A stretch of 64,000 nucleotides of DNA from Circinella minor (Eukaryota; Mucoromycota; Mucoromycetes; Mucorales; Lichtheimiaceae). Position 1 is the stretch's first letter; every line of letters begins with the position of its first letter. A program made the position numbers and the translations under genes. Under the pieces are notes generated by a model. The model had not been told where the DNA came from. It made no database searches and saw nothing but the letters and a program-made list of their open reading frames with translations. This document shows positions 60,695-64,000 of the stretch, piece after piece. The DNA lies in the NCBI GenBank assembly GCA_016758965.1, contig JAEPRB010000076.1, forward strand, positions 96,887-160,886. Direction: 5' to 3'.

Positions 60695-61553
60695 TTATTG
60701 CCCGTTATAAAAATTGCCGGACATGTTTGCTGGAGGTTGACCTGGCTGTGATGCTGGTGGCTGTTGCTGTTGTTGCATATAGAGTTGCTGTTGTGTTGCT
60801 TGTGGATCTTGTGGTTGTTTTGAGTCTGCTGAACCTTCTTCTTCTTTTTCCTTTGTAGATGAGGTGGCTCTTTCCAACTTGGTAGTCTAATATAAAAATA
60901 GCAATGATGATCACAGCAGTTTATATATTAGTCTTGGTCGATATATACATGTAATGTAAAAACCAAAGAGTTGTTTTACCTCTCGATATTTAGCAAGGTA
61001 TATTTTGAGTGCTTCAGCATAGTTTTCAAAGCCCAATGATTGCATTGCCCACAAAATATCCTCTCCATTAATAGTTTTACGCTTTTCTTGTAAACAACGA
61101 TCGCTAGCTGTAAAAACACACAAAATAGAAAAAGTTAAGGATTCTTTTTTTTATAAAGTGGATTATATAATCCACTATAAATATAGACACACGCGCTTTT
61201 TTTTGTTCGATGTATAGCTTTTTTTTTATATATATAAAAGGATATTCGCTAGTAATGAATGAAATAAATTCAGAAACACATTCTTGAACACATTCTTTTG
61301 CTTCTTTTGCTATTTTTGCGTTTTCAGGTAATGATTTCTTCATAATGCGTGCAACACTAAAAATATATAGAACACGTATATGTTTGATTTATATAGTAAA
61401 GATTATTAGCAACCACATATTATATCCATATTTATTACATTAAGAAAAAAAAGCAGCTCGTGTAAATAAATACTTTGCAATAGGAAGATAACGATCTTGC
61501 TCTTTAAGATCAAGATCACCTTCATCGCCTGATTGATTTCCAGTTGTTGACAT
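60695..61553 (-). CDS. HAP3: CCAAT-binding factor subunit HAP3/NF-YB
   Basis: Four exons (61474-61553, 61246-61356, 60980-61109, 60695-60886) join to 170 residues. The histone-fold domain runs from DRYLPIAN through [35 protein letters not shown] and [18 protein letters not shown] to [18 protein letters not shown], essentially the canonical NF-YB core. It pairs with HAP5/NF-YC and HAP2/NF-YA to bind CCAAT boxes and control respiration and iron genes. The C-terminus is Gln/Pro-rich. The second intron (61110-61245) is of AT-AC type: only ending it at AC restores the highly conserved SEASDRC junction, while the neighbouring AG gives a stop. Confidence 0.96.
61110..61245 (-). other. AT-AC intron with U12-type signals in HAP3
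   Basis: The 136-base intron begins ATATCCTTTT immediately after the codon bases GA and ends TTTTTAC before AGCTAGC. ATATCCTT is the U12 (minor-spliceosome) 5' splice consensus. The U12 branch consensus TCCTTAAC occurs at 61141-61134, 24 bases before the 3' end. The join GA|A restores Glu in ITSEASDRC. There is no GT donor near this junction. Confidence 0.9.
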
Positions 61554-62694
61554 TATATATAGACTTTTTTTTATATATTATGCTGTATGCAAGAGTTCGA
61601 ATTGGTTGAAAAAGAAAATCTTAGTTTCGGTATCTCGACCAGTAAAATTTCATTGTTAGGTGACTGTTCTGCCCACACATGTGTGAATCTGAATAGTACA
61701 AAAAAATTAGGAGGAGATTTTTTTTTCCAACTTGGGATACAAATAACCTTTTTTTGCACGCAATAAAAGTAATGTGCTCCACATGTAGCGATCGATTGTG
61801 CCACGTGTAACTCTCAGGAAATGTATTGGAAGGTGTAAAATGCGAGACACTGAAACAATGGCTAAAATAATGCACATACTTTTACCCTCGGCACGTTATA
61901 AAGCCTTCAACGGAATAGTAATACATAAAGATATTACTTAATGCCTCTTCAACTTAATACTGATTTGACTGTCCTCTAGTGCCTTCACTCTACTTCATTT
62001 AAAGGACCGTTCATCCGCAGCAAGTTTTTACTACATCTATAACATACAAAAAAAACATCATCTATAAAAGACTTCCAAATGTCGTCATTAATCCCAGTCT
62101 ATGCAATAACGTTCCTGTTCGATATGTAAGTTTGTACCGTGTATACAATAACATTGACATGTATAAATTTGGTTAATAGCTGTTATTTGTTTAGGAATCT
62201 GCTGTACAGCCTCGCATGAATTCAGCTGCATCTTCATGCAAATGTTCTAGTAGTGAACATGACGGCATCCCTGATACCGAAATTCGTGGCAACAACAACA
62301 GCAACTCAGTGAATAACAATACTCGTAACGACAACACCACGGCAGGAAACAGTGTATACGACAAAAATTCTATTACTATGGTTCATACTGCTTATAACCA
62401 TTTAAAAAAATTCAGTTTCGACTACATTTTTTCATAACGTATCAACATCTGCCAAACATTATTTTTTATAGAAACTTCGCATTAAATGCATAAAGAAGAG
62501 TATTAGGAACAAGTTTCATGCGACAGATTTTAAAAAAATATTAATTGTGAAAAAAGTTATACGTAAGCATTGAAATTTTAGCCATTTGGCTGGGGGCTCC
62601 CATATTTCGAACAGTGAATAACAGTGTGTCACCATACAAGACGGTTTTGTGTAATAAAAGTCCGGATAAACTTTCTTAATAGAGTGATGGTGTA
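61554..62694. other. intergenic region upstream of HAP3
   Basis: The first part is the HAP3 promoter. A plus-strand frame at about 62000-62437 is open across a possible GTAAGT/TTTAG intron (62127-62195) and is Asn- and Ser-rich in its second half, but lacks an in-frame start codon. I cannot support it as a gene. Confidence 0.4.
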
Positions 62695-62943
62695 TTGCAT
62701 ATATTATATATGTTATACAACAGTTGTTCAGGTGACATTTGTATGTTTTATCCTAAATATGATAATGATAATCATGACAATGTCCATAACAACAATAATA
62801 ACAATACCGCTATCGATAGCAACACCTGGATTAGTGACGTTGAAAATGCAAAAAAGAAGTTGAAAAGAAGTATCAAGAAAAAAGAAGATGAACTCGACGG
62901 TCTCCGTAAAAAGTTGAAGGTATTAGAAGATCTTACATGTTAA
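62695..62943 (+). CDS. small Asn-rich, coiled-coil ORF, unknown
   Basis: The ORF ends at a TAA at 62941-62943. The last 60 residues are protein-like: an Asp/Asn/His run, then TWISDVENAKKKLKRSIKKK and DELDGLRKKLKVLEDLTC, a charged heptad-like helix. The start is uncertain; the first 20 residues look non-coding, so this could be a last exon. It lies 600 bases upstream of the transposase at 63548 and could belong to the same element or to a relic. Family not recognised. Confidence 0.35.
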   Translation: MHILYMLYNSCSGDICMFYPKYDNDNHDNVHNNNNNNTAIDSNTWISDVENAKKKLKRSIKKKEDELDGLRKKLKVLEDLTC

Positions 62944-63547
62944 TAATCGACTGAATAAACTGTTTAATTGTACTATTTTTTTTCAGTATTAGCTTTCAAT
63001 AAATGGTATTAGTACATCTTTTGTGGGTGTCATTAGGTCTGCTTTCGCGGTAAGCATTTTTGGGTGTGGATTGCTAATCAGTTAAAGATGGGTAAAGCAC
63101 GTGATATCTTTGTAGGGCGCATTCTACGTAAAGAGCAAAAGCATAATCCGTCAAATAATAAAATATAGGCCGCTCAGTTAAGATTCCTTGGATGTCAACA
63201 TATAAAAACTGCATCCAGTTGTTTTTTCGTAATACATGAACCAAACGCCAAATTGGAATTTTGACTATGCCAAAATAAAAATACTGCTTTTGCGCGCACA
63301 GTGATTAATTTTTTTTTTTTGCGCATTTGGCTCTTTCTTCTAAAAATACAGCGTTGGAAGTTAAATTTGGGCATGCAAAAAAAAAAAAAATGAGCCATGG
63401 TTTTGAAAATGAGCTTTAATTTCCAAATTGAGCTGTTTGAACGAAATTGATTTACAAGAAAAATATATATATCTGTGTGTGTACAGGTTTTATCTTAAGA
63501 AAGGCACCTTTTTTGTTATCACTACTTCTTTTATATTCGTTTCTACT
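62944..63547. other. leader region of the right-edge transposon
   Basis: About 600 bases precede the transposase ORF. They contain CACAGTGATTAAT followed by a T tract at about 63298-63320 and GCGCATTTGGC at 63321-63331. This might be a terminal repeat of the element, since CAGTGA also begins the TA-flanked MITE, but the right end lies outside the window. Confidence 0.35.
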
Positions 63548-64000
63548 ATGGCACATAATAGCTCTACTGATGCTAATAATACCGCTCCTGAGGAGAGAAT
63601 CGTACTTTTCCAAAATCATATGGACTGGGAGGGTGCTGCAGGGATCAACCACAGACAGAAAATGGAAGAGGAAAAAGGAAGGAAAGAAAAAGCGCTCAAA
63701 GGACCTACTAGTAGCAATAATATATCTTCACGTCAGCCTGCTCGTGGGTCATACAACAATACAAAGAATGATATTAAAGTCGCAAAAATGATCAATTTAT
63801 TACAAGAGTTTGAAGGGATGTCAATTAGTGTTGCTGCACGCAAAGTTACTTTGGCTTACTCAACTGCTAAACAGCGTGTTAATCAATGGAACGAAGCGCA
63901 CAACAATGGTCAAGATGTATTTCCAGGCTCATCTAAAAAGACCGGTGCTAAATCAAAGCTTACTGATGACCACACAATTTTTATCTTTGAAAAAATTCAT
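63548..64000 (+). CDS. Tc1/mariner (IS630-type) transposase, N-terminal part
   Basis: The ORF is open from the ATG at 63548 to the window end (151 codons). A basic, Ser/Asn-rich start (MAHNSSTDANNTAPEERIV) precedes a helix-turn-helix region, AKMINLLQEFEGMSISVAAR and AYSTAKQRVNQW. This is followed by GAKSKLTDDHTIFIFEKIH, the typical segment that leads into the DDE catalytic core of IS630/Tc1-type transposases. The catalytic core is beyond the window. Whether the gene is intact cannot be judged. Confidence 0.65.
   Translation, partial: MAHNSSTDANNTAPEERIVLFQNHMDWEGAAGINHRQKMEEEKGRKEKALKGPTSSNNISSRQPARGSYNNTKNDIKVAKMINLLQEFEGMSISVAARKVTLAYSTAKQRVNQWNEAHNNGQDVFPGSSKKTGAKSKLTDDHTIFIFEKIH

Noticed and set aside
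61108..61111. Normal AG acceptor for the HAP3 second intron
   Set aside because: Using the AG (TTACAG) shifts the frame and gives an immediate stop; only the AC end restores the conserved protein, and no GT donor exists upstream.
62077..62437. Two-exon plus-strand gene joined by GTAAGT/TTTAG
   Set aside because: The joined frame has no in-frame start codon and a stop just upstream at about 62000; left as an observation only.

Overview
The window looks like nuclear DNA of a Mucoromycota fungus, most likely Mucorales. It is AT-rich, with long A/T homopolymers and genes split by many short introns. The proteins fit this lineage: a white-collar-1 photoreceptor, a Fus3/Kss1-type MAP kinase, and an RNase III-like protein with two dsRNA-binding domains that matches R3B2, the nuclease of the Mucorales non-canonical RNAi pathway. 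No species can be named from the sequence alone. I found no tRNA, rRNA or CRISPR array.

Layout. 1-4.2 kb: gene-poor, with one or two orphan ORFs. 4.2-18 kb, all on the minus strand: acetyl-CoA synthetase, a Myb/SANT-like protein, epsilon-COP, asparagine synthetase and phosphopantothenoylcysteine decarboxylase. 18-24.5 kb: a repeat-rich gene desert with a 1.3 kb terminal-inverted-repeat element, decayed coding sequence and a 778 bp TA-flanked element. 24.5-39.6 kb: dense, with WC-1, MAPK, an ING/PHD protein and a large F-box protein (all minus), a kanadaptin-like FHA protein (plus) and a Nudix protein (minus) whose stop codon overlaps the kanadaptin stop. 40.4-46 kb: a PSP1-domain protein (plus) and the R3B2-like gene (minus). 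47.5-48.3 kb: a diverged second copy of the 778 bp element. 51-61.6 kb: a large low-complexity protein, an RPA-like zinc-ribbon/OB protein divergent from a RhoGAP, VPS20/CHMP6 and the CCAAT-binding subunit HAP3/NF-YB. The right edge cuts through a Tc1/mariner-like transposase.

The genes form no operon-like pathway. They are housekeeping and regulatory genes: acetate activation, Asn and CoA synthesis, COPI and ESCRT trafficking, light sensing, MAPK signalling, chromatin reading and RNA silencing. Most gene models were built exon by exon, and the summed exon lengths are multiples of three.

The strongest unusual signals are an AT-AC intron with U12-type 5' and branch sites in HAP3, the R3B2-like gene whose RNase III catalytic residues are mostly replaced, a GC-AG intron in the RhoGAP gene, two families of short inverted-repeat elements, and recurrent T-tract/A-tract palindromes in introns.
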